From contig DATGZN010000073.1 in the NCBI GenBank assembly GCA_035297145.1, positions 1 through 64,000 of the forward strand: a stretch of 64,000 bases of DNA, read 5' to 3'. The number at the start of each line of letters is the position of its first letter. Position 1 is the first letter of the stretch. This stretch comes from QHXW01 sp035297145. GTDB lineage: Bacteria > Acidobacteriota > Terriglobia > Bryobacterales > Bryobacteraceae. The translations under genes were made by a program, and so were the position numbers. This document shows positions 42,003-51,601 of the stretch, piece after piece. The notes beneath the pieces were generated by a model. The model was not told where the DNA came from. It did no database searches and saw only the letters and a list, made by a program, of their open reading frames with translations.

Positions 42003-43301
42003 TCAAAGCAATTCACGGGTCCCCACTGCCTGGCGCAGTTGCTCCATAGCGGTCAAGTAAGCCGCGACGGCCTGACGGTACGCGAGCTGCGTCGCGCGAT
42101 AACTGCGTTCGGCGTCCAGAAAGTCCAAGAGCGCGATGGCGCCGCGGCGGTAGGCGTATTCGCTGATGTCGCGGCTTCTCTGCGCCACATCGAGATAGGT
42201 GGTTTTGTAGAGCTGGGCAATCTTCGCATTCTCCTGTAGCGCCTCGTATGCGTCTCTTACATCTGTCAGCACCTGGCCCTGGGCCGCCTTCTGCTGCTGC
42301 TCGGCTTGCCGGATGCCAATTCGCGTCTGCGCGATGTTGCCCTGGTTGCGATCGAAGACCGCAAGCGGAATGCTGAACGACCAGGTGGCGCCATTGATTC
42401 CGTTGACGTGTGAATAGTTGCCTGAGACAGTGAAATCCTGCTTGGCGTTCGCCTGGGCCAGCGTATATTGGCTGTTGGCCGCGGTTACACCCAAGACTGC
42501 GGCGCGCAGATCCGGCCGATTCTGAAGGGCTTTCGCCTGCAACTCTTCGATAGTGACGATCAGCGGCCGGTATTCGAACTCGCCCACGACATCGTAATTG
42601 GCAGGCACGGATTCGTAGCCTAATTGCTGCCTGAGATCCGAAAGTGACTGTGCCTTGTTGAGTAACGCCTGTTGAACGTCGCCTTCGAACTGCACGAGTT
42701 GAAGCTTGATCTTGAGGTAATCGTTCTCGCTCAGGCTGCCATCTTTGTGCTGGACTTCGCTGATGGTGACGGTTTGCTGAAAGCTCTTCAGATCGCGCTC
42801 GGCGAGTTCGAGGGTCGATTCCGCAAGCTGGGCATTGACGAACAGAGAGCCCACCTGGAACGCGATGCCGCGCGCATTGTCCGCCACCTGTGAGCGCGTA
42901 ACGGCGGTTGTGTTTTTGGCCGCTTCCAAACGGCGCGCCCGCTTGTGGCCGCGTTCAAAGAGATAACTCAACCCAATGTCGCCTTCGGTTGACGCTTGAA
43001 GGTACTGCCCCACGGTCTGGCCCGGCGGACTGGAGAGCGGCAGGTATTCCCAGTCGGTGAAGAACGTCGGATTCGGGCGGAGGTTCGCGGTGATTTCCGC
43101 GGCTTGGTTCTGTTGAATGGTAGTATGGGCAGCTTGCAGGGTGTGGTTGTGCTGGAGCGCCAATTGGATGGCCTGGTCCAGTGTAATCCGCGTGGGCGCC
43201 TGGGCGAATGACGAAACCGGCGCCAACAAACAGGCGATTACGACCGCCACCAGACTAAACCGGATGTTTCTCATAGGCAGAATTGCGAACCTGGTTTTCA
43301 T
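42003..43301 (-). CDS. TolC/CusC-family channel of the heavy-metal RND system
   Basis: The 432-residue protein has a signal peptide (FSLVAVVIACLLAPVSSFA) after a short leader. Two OEP repeats follow: ITLDQAIQLALQHNHTLQAAHTTI at the start of the first and VLTDVRDAYEALQENAKIAQLY in the second, with the terminal RRGAIALLDFLDAERSYRATQ segment characteristic of CzcC/CusC channels. It forms the outer-membrane exit of the adjacent pump. The ATG at 43301 overlaps the pump stop (ATGA). An internal ATG at 43274 would also give a signal peptide. Confidence 0.9.
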   Translation of the reverse strand: MKTRFAILPMRNIRFSLVAVVIACLLAPVSSFAQAPTRITLDQAIQLALQHNHTLQAAHTTIQQNQAAEITANLRPNPTFFTDWEYLPLSSPPGQTVGQYLQASTEGDIGLSYLFERGHKRARRLEAAKNTTAVTRSQVADNARGIAFQVGSLFVNAQLAESTLELAERDLKSFQQTVTISEVQHKDGSLSENDYLKIKLQLVQFEGDVQQALLNKAQSLSDLRQQLGYESVPANYDVVGEFEYRPLIVTIEELQAKALQNRPDLRAAVLGVTAANSQYTLAQANAKQDFTVSGNYSHVNGINGATWSFSIPLAVFDRNQGNIAQTRIGIRQAEQQQKAAQGQVLTDVRDAYEALQENAKIAQLYKTTYLDVAQRSRDISEYAYRRGAIALLDFLDAERSYRATQLAYRQAVAAYLTAMEQLRQAVGTRELL

Positions 43302-46300
43302 AACGCCTCGAAAGAACCTTCCGGCTCGGGAAGTTGATCGCCATCTTTCGCGATCCATGCGTAGAACGTGGGCAGCAGAACGATGCTGAGCAAGAGGTCG
43401 GAAATGAGGCCGCCTACGATCACGATGGCGAAGGGCCGCTGCGAATCGGATCCGATATCATGCGACAGCGCCGCGGGCAGGAGTCCAAGGGTTGCCACGA
43501 GCATGGTCATCATGATGGGACGAAGTCTCAGTACCGCGCCTTCCACCGCGGCGTCGACGATCGAGTGGCCCCGCGCGCGAAGCTGGTTGATGTATTCGAG
43601 CATGATGACGCCGGTTTGCACAGATACTCCAAAGAGCGCCAACATTCCGACGCCAGAGGATACGCTGAGGTAAGTTCCGGTAAGTACGAGAGCCAGCAAG
43701 CCTCCGATGCGAGCCATGCCCACGTTTAACAGAATGAGCAGCGCCCATTTGTAAGAGCGAAACATGGTGTAGAGAATGATGAAGATGACCAGGATGGTCA
43801 GCGGAACGATGACGGCCAGCCGTGCTTCGGCCCTCTTTTCGCTTTCGTACTCGCCCGACCAGCCGATGCCATAACCCGGCGGCATCTTCACTTTTTCACT
43901 GATCCTCTTGATCGCCTCTTCGACCGTGGTCCCCAGATCGCGGCCCCGAACGTTGAAGGTTACCGCCACGTAGCGGGTGTTGCCTTCCCGGTAGATGTCG
44001 TACGCTCCGTCTTTGACCTCAACATTAGTCAACTGCGCCAGGGACACGCGCTCTCCCGACGGGGAAAGCAGGCGAACTTTCGCGATGGCCTGCTGGGTAT
44101 TCCGATAGGGCGCCTGGTAACGCACCACTACGTCGTAGCGCTGTTCGCCGATCAGCACTTGACTCACCGCGTTACCGCCCACAGCCGTCTGAACGCCGTC
44201 CTGTATATCTGCGACGTTGATTCCAAAACGAGCCGCCTGGCGGCGGTCGATGGATAAGTTGAGATTTGGCTGGCCGAAATCGCGCAAGAGCTTGACGTCA
44301 TGCATGCCGGGGATGGCCGAGAGGACGGCAGTGACCTCTTCGCCCTTGTGCTCGAGAGTCTTGAGGTCGTCCCCGAAAATCTTGAGCGCCAGCGAGCCCT
44401 TGGTGCCAGTGAGCGTCTCTCCGACGTTGTCCTCGATGGGCTGCGAGAAGTTCCAGATCGCACCCGGGTACTTCTCCAGCGCGCGGTTCATGGCGGCGAT
44501 CAAGTCCTCTTTCCTTTTATGAAACACAGGACGCCACTGGTCGTGCGGCTTCAAATCGACAAAATACTCGGTGTTGCTGAATCCCCCGGTGTCAGTACCG
44601 TCATCGGGCCGGCCGACCTGGGATACGACGGTTTTCACTTCCGGGAACGATGCAAAAACAACGCGGCAGTTGTTAGTGAATTTTTCGCCCTCGGAGAGAC
44701 TTGTGCTATTGGCCAGAGTGCCGCGTGCCCAGATAGCGCCTTCATCCAGATGTGGCAGAAATTCGGCACCAATGACGCCGCCGAAGCCCAGATAGATCGT
44801 CCCCGCCACAGAAATCAGTGCCACGAAAGCCACGATCCAACGATGCCCAACGGCCCAGCGCAACCGCCGGCGATAGCGCTCCGTCAGATAATCCATCACC
44901 AGGTTGCGCCGTTCCCGAACGCCGTTACGGAAAAAAGTGGCGGCGAGCACCGGAGCGATGAGAATGGAAAACGTCATGGCGCCGAGAAGAGCCAGGGCAA
45001 CCGTCCAGGCCATGGGCCTGAATAACCGGCCCTCCACGCGCTGCAGCGTGAAGATGGGCAGATAAGCGGTGATGATGATGGCGATGGCGTAAAACACCGG
45101 CCGTTGAACTTCATGGCAGGCCTCGCGGATGATCTCCGCGGTAGTTTTCGGGAGCCCAGCGCCGTTCTGGTGGCGAATTCGGCTCAGATGCCGGATGATG
45201 TTTTCCACCATGACTACCGTTCCATCCACAACCATTCCGAAATCCAGTGCGCCCAGTGAGAGAAGATTAGCCGGAATATGGCTCAAATCGAGCCAGATCG
45301 AGGCAAACAGCAGAGAGAACGGAATGGTAAGCGCGACAATGAGAGCCGCACGCACATTGAGAAGGAACAGGAAGAGGATGACGCTGACCAGAATCATGCC
45401 TTCGGCTAGGTTATGCATCACCGTATGCAGGGTGAAATGAAGGAGATCACTGCGATCTAGCATGGGCACAACCTTCACACCAGGAGGCAGGATGCCGTTG
45501 TTCAGCTCTTCGACTTTCTTGTGAATGGCTTCGAGTGTGGGTTCCTCCTCGGCGCCTTTGCGCAGCAACACGGCGCCCTGGATGACATCGGGCTCGTCGA
45601 TGATGCGCCCGTCCTCCATGTGGTTGGCCCGGGCCATATGGCCCAACCGGATCTTGGGGCCCTGGATCACGTTCGCGATGTCTTTCACTCGAAGGGCCGT
45701 GCCGGTTTGGGTTTTTAGGACGGTCTGCTCGATGTCGTGCACGGTGCTGAAGAGCCCGAGCGCGCGAACGTTCATCTGCTGCATGCCGACTTCGACGAAG
45801 CTGCCACCGGCATTGATGTTGTTGTTGGCGAGTTGCTGCTCCACCTGGCCGATGCTCAATCCATATGAGACGAGTTTGTTAGGATCGACACGTACCTGAT
45901 ATTCGCGTACCGTGCCACCGAAGTCGGAAACGTCGACAACGTTGGGAACTGACTTGAACTGCTTGAGCAGGACCCAGTCTTCCAGGGACCTCAATTCCAT
46001 CAGGTCATACCGCGGATTGGTACTCCTCAGCGTGTACCAATAAATCTGGCCCGTGGTGCTCCAGTCAGTGCCGATTTGAGGCTGCAGGTTTTGTCCATTC
46101 GGGAGATTGACCTGAGTGAGCCTTTCCAGCACCTTTTGCCGGTTCCAATCGTTGACGGAAGTGTCGTCAAAGATCATGATCACGAACGAGAGGCCGAAAA
46201 TCGACTCGGAGCGCAGAAAAGTCATGTGCGGCATTCCGGCCATTTGAATTTCGATCGGAATGGTCACCTGCTGTTCCACCTCTTCGGCGGAACGTCCCGG

Positions 46301-46459
46301 CCATTGGGTAATGACGGTCACATAGTTGTCGGCGATATCGGGATAGGCCTCCACTGGCAGATTGTGAAACGAGATAGCCCCCCAGCCGGCCAACAGGATG
46401 GCAATGGACATCACCACAAACTTATTGTTAAGCGCAAAGTCTACAAGAGCCCGAATCAT
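43298..46459 (-). CDS. CusA/CzcA-family heavy-metal RND efflux pump
   Basis: The 1053-residue inner-membrane pump has the HME-RND signatures: an opening IRALVDFALNNKFVVMSIAILLAGWG, VEAYPDIADNYVTVITQWPG, SAEEVEQQVTIPIEIQMAGMP, and the TM4 motif DFGMVVDGTVVMVENIIRHL with the single essential Asp of this subfamily. A TM10-11 region GVGMLALFGVSVQTGVIMLEYINQLR follows. It should export divalent or monovalent metal cations; which metal cannot be told. It lies between its adaptor (upstream, 198 bases away) and TolC partner (overlapping). In contrast to the pump at 14-17 kb, its proton-relay region looks normal for its subfamily. Confidence 0.93.
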   Translation of the reverse strand: MIRALVDFALNNKFVVMSIAILLAGWGAISFHNLPVEAYPDIADNYVTVITQWPGRSAEEVEQQVTIPIEIQMAGMPHMTFLRSESIFGLSFVIMIFDDTSVNDWNRQKVLERLTQVNLPNGQNLQPQIGTDWSTTGQIYWYTLRSTNPRYDLMELRSLEDWVLLKQFKSVPNVVDVSDFGGTVREYQVRVDPNKLVSYGLSIGQVEQQLANNNINAGGSFVEVGMQQMNVRALGLFSTVHDIEQTVLKTQTGTALRVKDIANVIQGPKIRLGHMARANHMEDGRIIDEPDVIQGAVLLRKGAEEEPTLEAIHKKVEELNNGILPPGVKVVPMLDRSDLLHFTLHTVMHNLAEGMILVSVILFLFLLNVRAALIVALTIPFSLLFASIWLDLSHIPANLLSLGALDFGMVVDGTVVMVENIIRHLSRIRHQNGAGLPKTTAEIIREACHEVQRPVFYAIAIIITAYLPIFTLQRVEGRLFRPMAWTVALALLGAMTFSILIAPVLAATFFRNGVRERRNLVMDYLTERYRRRLRWAVGHRWIVAFVALISVAGTIYLGFGGVIGAEFLPHLDEGAIWARGTLANSTSLSEGEKFTNNCRVVFASFPEVKTVVSQVGRPDDGTDTGGFSNTEYFVDLKPHDQWRPVFHKRKEDLIAAMNRALEKYPGAIWNFSQPIEDNVGETLTGTKGSLALKIFGDDLKTLEHKGEEVTAVLSAIPGMHDVKLLRDFGQPNLNLSIDRRQAARFGINVADIQDGVQTAVGGNAVSQVLIGEQRYDVVVRYQAPYRNTQQAIAKVRLLSPSGERVSLAQLTNVEVKDGAYDIYREGNTRYVAVTFNVRGRDLGTTVEEAIKRISEKVKMPPGYGIGWSGEYESEKRAEARLAVIVPLTILVIFIILYTMFRSYKWALLILLNVGMARIGGLLALVLTGTYLSVSSGVGMLALFGVSVQTGVIMLEYINQLRARGHSIVDAAVEGAVLRLRPIMMTMLVATLGLLPAALSHDIGSDSQRPFAIVIVGGLISDLLLSIVLLPTFYAWIAKDGDQLPEPEGSFEAL

Positions 46460-46657
46460 TCCCTGTTTCCTGTTTTGACGGCCGATGTGCTAATCGTGCG
46501 TAGCGGATAGAACACCGATATCGCTTCCTCCGGTCGCGGCTCAGCAAAACCCGTCTGAGACTGAGCCGTGACCAAAGGGAGCGGTTGTGTTATGCTCACG
46601 AACTCACTGCGACAGGCCACTGGCTTTCTCTCCAAATCCCCAAGGTCCGAATCACAA

Positions 46658-47812
46658 TCACTGAGCGAGTACGTGGTCTAAGACCAGCGCGTTCGTAACC
46701 ACTTGTTGGCCTGGTCCCAACCCGGACTTGATCTCTTGCAGGTTCACGTTGTCGGACACGAGGTCACCGCCGACCACTTCCAATCGGCGAAACTTCTTAT
46801 CAGGCGCGGGTGTGAAGACGAAATCACGATCATGCATGTGCATAATGGCGGAAGCGGGAACGATGGTATGCATCTCGCTGGTTTGCCCATGGAAGGTGGC
46901 CCTCACGAACATGCCCAGCCGCATGATGCCCGGGTTCTGAACTTCCATGCGAACCTTGGCCGTGCGAATGTTGGGGTCGAGAATCGAGCCAATGTTGCTC
47001 ACCTTTCCCTTGAACACGCGGCCAGGATAGGCATTCAAGGTGATGTCCGCGGAGTCACCGAGCCGGACATTGGCTAAGTCGTTCTCATACACATCACAGA
47101 CAACCCAGGTGGATGACAGGTCGGAGATGGTAAATGGGTACGGCGTGTTGTACGCCTGCACCAGTGACCCGGTAGTTACTTGCTGATCGGTAAGCACTCC
47201 CGAGGTAGGTGCGAAGATATCTACCATAAAAGCCGGCTTGTCGGGGTCGTTGCCGAGCAAACGGAGATGCTCGGCAGCCGTGTCTACGGCTATCTTGGCC
47301 TTGTCTTCCGTGTCCTGCGCCACTTGCAGATCGTTCAGGGCTATGGCGCCGTGTTCATAGAGATCCTTCGCGCGTTCATACTGAGCCCGGGCGAGAATCT
47401 CATCCGCAACGGCCATGCGGTAGTTCGAATATCCACCCGAGACGTCGTCGCTACGAATGGTCATAAGCAACTGGCCCTTTTTCACTGTGTCCCCGAGCCG
47501 CGCGTGAATGGCGTTGACGCGCCCGGAGGCGAGCGAGACCACGGGGACATTGCGGGTCACGTCGGGGGTGACTGTGCCCGTGACAACCAACTCGGAGGTG
47601 GCAGGGCGCGCTGTTGCCGTGGCGAGCGGAAACTGTTCGGGATGATCCACAGTAAACAGGCTGGGATCTGCGGCGGGAACTACTTGCGCCGCCGGAGGAG
47701 CCCCCGCTGCCGCCGCGTCTGCTTGCGCGTGTACATTGCCGCAGCCCGCAAGACTCAGCAATGAGTAAGTTAACAGCAGCAGAGCCGCCGTAACGTGTAG
47801 CATGCTTTTCAT
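46658..47812 (-). CDS. CusB/CzcB-like periplasmic adaptor lipoprotein
   Basis: The 384-residue adaptor has a lipoprotein signal (LLLLTYSLLSLAGCG, Cys at about residue 24) and an Ala-rich linker. Barrel-sandwich halves follow (SGRVNAIHARLGDTVKKGQLLMTI and VDIFAPTSGVLTDQQVTTGSLVQ), with a short helical hairpin, a beta barrel and a C-terminal domain ending DLVSDNVNLQEIKSGLGPGQQVV. The ATG at 47812 has GGAG seven bases upstream. It is the first gene of the metal efflux operon. Confidence 0.9.
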   Translation of the reverse strand: MKSMLHVTAALLLLTYSLLSLAGCGNVHAQADAAAAGAPPAAQVVPAADPSLFTVDHPEQFPLATATARPATSELVVTGTVTPDVTRNVPVVSLASGRVNAIHARLGDTVKKGQLLMTIRSDDVSGGYSNYRMAVADEILARAQYERAKDLYEHGAIALNDLQVAQDTEDKAKIAVDTAAEHLRLLGNDPDKPAFMVDIFAPTSGVLTDQQVTTGSLVQAYNTPYPFTISDLSSTWVVCDVYENDLANVRLGDSADITLNAYPGRVFKGKVSNIGSILDPNIRTAKVRMEVQNPGIMRLGMFVRATFHGQTSEMHTIVPASAIMHMHDRDFVFTPAPDKKFRRLEVVGGDLVSDNVNLQEIKSGLGPGQQVVTNALVLDHVLAQ

Positions 47813-47832
47813 AGGTAACTCCAAGTCACAAA

Positions 47833-48042
47833 CTACGCCAAACTACTCAGACCGAAACGGAACGATAGCCAAGTGCAGGCAATCAGCCCCACGAGAGAGA
47901 GGCCGCCAGGCACCGCCAATGCGAGCTTTGCCTTCAGTCTATAAGGAAGACGTGAGACCCAGCCGATCCGCGTTATTGGTTGCCACCGAGATTCGCAAGT
48001 GTTCATTATCGGTCCCGATGATTTGGGCGGCCTCAATGTCAA
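47833..48042 (-). CDS. Possible small one-helix membrane protein
   Basis: This frame of up to 69 codons starts with an ATG overlapping the preceding stop (ATGA). It encodes a basic segment followed by one hydrophobic helix (LALAVPGGLSLVGLIACTWLSF). No family is recognised. The overlap with the upstream gene and the clean membrane helix favour a real gene; short length and lack of homology knowledge argue for caution. An internal ATG at 48006 is an alternative start. Confidence 0.4.
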   Translation of the reverse strand: MTLRPPKSSGPIMNTCESRWQPITRIGWVSRLPYRLKAKLALAVPGGLSLVGLIACTWLSFRFGLSSLA

Positions 48043-48767
48043 AGCTCCAGCTTCCCCATAAACTCCATTTCATTCAGGTTGAACGTTTCTGTGAAAACAA
48101 TACGTCCGATGTGTGCGTCGAATTGAATTCGCCCATCGTTCTTGGTGATTTCCGCGGACAAGGGAAACAGATAAACCACGACCACGTCGTCTTCCCGCTG
48201 GAATACCTCAACCCTAACTGGTCTCACATCCTTTTTCCCCTCGCGCTTCAGGGCGGCCAGATTTTTCAGAGGTTCGCCCAATTTTTCGGGGTCGCCTTTG
48301 AAGCCGGCTCTTGGGACGCCATAGACGGCAATGCGGTATCCGTCGCCCTCCAACGTAGGAGGCTCGGTCTCATGCGCTTTCATCTCCGCGATCTGTACAG
48401 GGAGAGCGCTCTCCCAGCGCAGTTTGAGTGTAATGAAACCGGGAAGAGAACGAGAGCTGCGGTCGTCACCTCCGGGGCCCGAGAAGACATTTGGTGATAC
48501 CTTTGGCCCGCTGCCCTTCGGATCCACCCCCTCATTGCCGACGCCGCGGGGCTGTCCCATTTGTCCGGCTTCCCTGAGTTGGTCCTCAGTCAGCCGGCGC
48601 GTAACCCCGGCTTTGATCTCCCTGGCCCAAGGCGACTTGGTGAGGACTTGCTTGGCATCCTCTTCTGTCCACTGGGCAGCCGGCTTGCTCTTCCAGGCAG
48701 GATCCGCAGCGATGAGGTGATCCAAGGCTGCCGCCAGCAAGAGCGCTTGCACCAGCAGATTACGCAT
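48039..48767 (-). CDS. Secreted protein of unknown function (W-T-E-E-D-A motif)
   Basis: The 242-residue protein has a signal peptide (LLVQALLLAAALDHLIA). After it comes KPAAQWTEEDAKQVLTKSPWAREIK, a motif I associate with Acidobacteriota secreted proteins of unknown function. A Gly/Pro-rich linker follows, then a beta-rich C-terminal domain ending FTETFNLNEMEFMGKLEL. No function can be given. It may be co-transcribed with the small membrane gene that overlaps its stop. Confidence 0.7.
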   Translation of the reverse strand: MRNLLVQALLLAAALDHLIAADPAWKSKPAAQWTEEDAKQVLTKSPWAREIKAGVTRRLTEDQLREAGQMGQPRGVGNEGVDPKGSGPKVSPNVFSGPGGDDRSSRSLPGFITLKLRWESALPVQIAEMKAHETEPPTLEGDGYRIAVYGVPRAGFKGDPEKLGEPLKNLAALKREGKKDVRPVRVEVFQREDDVVVVYLFPLSAEITKNDGRIQFDAHIGRIVFTETFNLNEMEFMGKLEL

Positions 48768-48803
48768 CTGTCACCCTAAGGAACGGCAGGGTTCTCCTCC
48801 GCG

Positions 48804-50906
48804 CTAGAACTTCACCATCACACCAACAGAAGCCTTCGTTTCACTGCGGCGAAGATCCGGGAACCAGACACTGCTAGCTCCGCCGCCGCAGGCCGTTTCC
48901 GCAGCGGCCAGGTTCGCCGTTCCCGATGTTGCACCCGACATGCATGTGTAGTATTGAGGAAAACCATTGGTTCCACCGAGAGGGAAGCCGGGAGGTGTTA
49001 CGCCGCCTCGTCCAGCGAAGTACGGCACGTCGGAGTGGCGATAGCCAACCTCGGCCCACCAGGTGATGTACTGTCTAGGCATCCAATGGAAAGTCACCGT
49101 GCTGTCCCACATGTGGGCCCGCTGGCCGGGGCTTTCCGGAAAGTAAACTGAGCCGGTTACAGCGTCCGCACCGTCAATCGGCGGCAGCAAGGTCAGGTAG
49201 CGGCCCCAGTTGCTCATCTCTCCGCCGCCCAGCGTAATGGCGTACGTGTCCTTGTGGAACCATATCCGGTCGTAGAGCATCCAACCGACAAACGAGTCCT
49301 TGCCCTGGCTTGGTGCGCAGGTTCCGCAAAGTCCCCCGCCGTACTGGGCTCCCGCATCTGCCGTCAGGGAGAATGCCATCTTCGAGAGACCCATGTTCTC
49401 CGGCTTGTTGTAGTACCGGAGCTCGATGCTATCGTCCGTGTGAATACGTTCTGTGTGCGGAAGGCCCAGATTATCCTGTCCGTAGCCGTACTGGTTCGCA
49501 ACGAGCTTGAACCATTCATGCGGCATCCATAGAAGCTGCCCCCCCAGACCCGGATGGCCGTTGTACTTGGCGTAGGATTGCCATCCGTTGATGAACCAGG
49601 GCTCTATTTTCAATTTGTTGGTGGGGAACCACTGAACGCGCACACCGTTGAAAAACCAAGGCGTGTTCGAGGACACATACGACGGCTGGTAAGTCCAATT
49701 GTCGAAATTGTAGTAACTGAACAGGCCGATGTACGATACGAAGATTCCTGCGTCAACATTGAGTCCGTGATTGACGTTGAAGTGGTACCCGCCATACGCT
49801 TCCGAAACATATTTGTAGGCGCCACGTAGGTCCCACTGGCCGGTCCCGAAGCTGGCGTCATTGCGTGGTGTTGTGGTGGCAAACAGCCCTTCCATAAAGT
49901 TGATTCGGCCACGTACGTTCTGCCAGTGGAAATCGCCGCCGACGCTGGCCTGCTCGATCTGAACTTCCCCGGAGCGGAACGATTCGGTCGCCCCGACGAT
50001 GGTGTGATCTTTCGGCTGGTTGAAATCCTCCATGTAGTGCGTATCAAATCGAATTTCCGGGGTGAAGAATTTCGTATCCAGCACAGTGTCCTTATTGCGG
50101 GGTGTGCCATTGAGCCAAGTGAAGTCGCCGTACGCGAAAGGAGTGTCGTTGTCGACGGCAGGAGCCGGCGGGGGGGCTTGCATAGCTTCCGGAAGCGTCG
50201 GGTTGGGCGGCGCGACAGGCGTGGGTGGCGCGGGCACCGGGGCTTTGCCGGCTTGTTGTGCGGGATCGGGAGCCGGCGGCGGCACGACTGCCGTGGAGGC
50301 CAACAGTGTCCCTTCGTCCCGTTTCTTCAGCGTACCCGGCACGGTCGGAATCGCAGCGGGATCTTGCGCAATCGTGGCAAGAAGCGTGCGCGAGGGCTGC
50401 TCGACGGATCCGGCCGAAGCTTCTACAGTTGGTTGTTGCTTCTTGATCTGCGCTTCCAGTTCCTCGATGCGCCTCTTCATCGCCTCCAACTCCCTTACAA
50501 GCGCGAGCGTCGAAGCGTCAGACGCAGCAGGCGTGGCCTGGGCAGGCGGATCGGCGTGCACGGCTGCGAGCGAAAGATTGACCCGATAGGTTCCCAGAGA
50601 ACCCACTTCGACAGTAGCCGAGGATTTCAGAAACCCCTGCTTTGTAGCTACTACTTCATAGCGGCCCGGCGCCAGATTCGCGATCGAAAATTCCCCGTCG
50701 GTCCCGCTAACCGCTGTACGATCCACACCTTTCTCCACATCATGCGCGGTGACTTGCACCTCCGCCATGGGATTGCCCGTGCTGGAGTCGCGAACCACCC
50801 CCTTAACGCCCGCCGACGACACCTGCCCGAAAGCGGAAAGGGCCAGAGCGAGTTGAAACATCAAGCTGGCTGGTAAAACAGTGCAAACCAATGAGCTTCG
50901 ATTCAT
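48804..50906 (-). CDS. Outer-membrane porin-like protein with N-terminal carboxypeptidase-regulatory and coiled-coil segments
   Basis: The 700-residue protein has a signal peptide (about 1-28), then a carboxypeptidase-regulatory-like domain (about 30-115: GVVRDSSTGNPMAEVQVTA, then GTDGEFSIANLAPGRYEVVA). A short coiled coil follows at about 135-165 (LVRELEAMKRRIEELEAQIKK), then a Pro/Ala-rich spacer (about 205-250) and a beta-barrel of about 440 residues. The barrel resembles the OmpL-like porin-2 family (TPFAYGDFTWLNGTPRNKDT, RFDTHYMEDFNQPKDHT, VQIEQASVGGDFHW) and ends in VGVMVKF. The coiled coil could bind peptidoglycan or trimerise. What it transports is unknown. Confidence 0.85.
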   Translation of the reverse strand: MNRSSLVCTVLPASLMFQLALALSAFGQVSSAGVKGVVRDSSTGNPMAEVQVTAHDVEKGVDRTAVSGTDGEFSIANLAPGRYEVVATKQGFLKSSATVEVGSLGTYRVNLSLAAVHADPPAQATPAASDASTLALVRELEAMKRRIEELEAQIKKQQPTVEASAGSVEQPSRTLLATIAQDPAAIPTVPGTLKKRDEGTLLASTAVVPPPAPDPAQQAGKAPVPAPPTPVAPPNPTLPEAMQAPPPAPAVDNDTPFAYGDFTWLNGTPRNKDTVLDTKFFTPEIRFDTHYMEDFNQPKDHTIVGATESFRSGEVQIEQASVGGDFHWQNVRGRINFMEGLFATTTPRNDASFGTGQWDLRGAYKYVSEAYGGYHFNVNHGLNVDAGIFVSYIGLFSYYNFDNWTYQPSYVSSNTPWFFNGVRVQWFPTNKLKIEPWFINGWQSYAKYNGHPGLGGQLLWMPHEWFKLVANQYGYGQDNLGLPHTERIHTDDSIELRYYNKPENMGLSKMAFSLTADAGAQYGGGLCGTCAPSQGKDSFVGWMLYDRIWFHKDTYAITLGGGEMSNWGRYLTLLPPIDGADAVTGSVYFPESPGQRAHMWDSTVTFHWMPRQYITWWAEVGYRHSDVPYFAGRGGVTPPGFPLGGTNGFPQYYTCMSGATSGTANLAAAETACGGGASSVWFPDLRRSETKASVGVMVKF

Positions 50907-51224
50907 CAGGTTCCTTCCTGAAAGTAATGTTTGTTAATTAGATGACTCGGCCAGCATTTGCTGGCTGAGGGACTTTTTGGGCCAAGTGAAGCGTACGAGG
51001 CTTGTCCATAGAGCAAGGGAGCAACTTGTTCCAACACCCATCCTGCAAGTCTGGATCAACGGGGTTTAAAAAGTCATAAAGATTTCCTTAAGGTTTGATT
51101 GCACTTTTCGATGGCGTGGATAACAAACTTGAATGCGCGTGCGCCGGAATCTTCTTCGCGCGAAGCCACGTGCAGAAGCGATCGTGTTGATAAGCACTTG
51201 CTTTCCTTGAGACAATCGCCTTCA
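50907..51224. other. Divergent intergenic region
   Basis: These 318 bases separate the porin-like gene (minus) from the SMR-like gene (plus). They are partly AT-rich (51060-51110). Short open frames here are overlapping shadows with no start signals. I see no clear promoter or repeat. Confidence 0.3.
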
Positions 51225-51560
51225 ATGACGCGTGGAACGGCTGTTCTCGTTCTTCTGTTTGCAGCAGCTCTGGAGGCCGGCGGAGATGCTTTGGTGCGAA
51301 GTGCACTCCGCACCTCGCAGGCGCCGATTCGCTTTCTTCTATTCGCGGCGGGTGCTGGCGTGCTTTTCGCCTATGGATGCATGGTCAACGCACCTTCCTG
51401 GGATTTTGGGCGCCTTCTTGGACTCTATGTCGTGTTTTTCTTCGTTACGGCGCAGGTTATCGCGTGGCTGGCCTTCGGTGAGCTCCCAAGCCGCAGTTTG
51501 TTCGTGGGAGGAATACTGATTGTCAGTGGAGGGTTGGTGATCGCGTTAGCAGAAAGATAA
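51225..51560 (+). CDS. Small four-helix membrane protein (SMR/EamA-like)
   Basis: The 111-residue protein has four hydrophobic helices (TAVLVLLFAAALEAGGDAL, FLLFAAGAGVLFAYG, LLGLYVVFFFVTAQVIAWLAFGE, LFVGGILIVSGGLVIAL), the size and layout of small multidrug resistance or half-EamA proteins. A Glu in helix 1 (position about 17) is placed like the essential Glu14 of EmrE, and GELPSRSLFVGGILIVSGG matches the last-helix region of SMR proteins. Substrate is unknown and no partner SMR gene is beside it. The frame is open 42 codons upstream without membrane character, so ATG 51225 is used. Confidence 0.75.
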   Translation: MTRGTAVLVLLFAAALEAGGDALVRSALRTSQAPIRFLLFAAGAGVLFAYGCMVNAPSWDFGRLLGLYVVFFFVTAQVIAWLAFGELPSRSLFVGGILIVSGGLVIALAER

Positions 51561-51601
51561 CTAATATCTTAGCAGTTAGCGGGGCGAGCTTACTTCGACG
51601 A

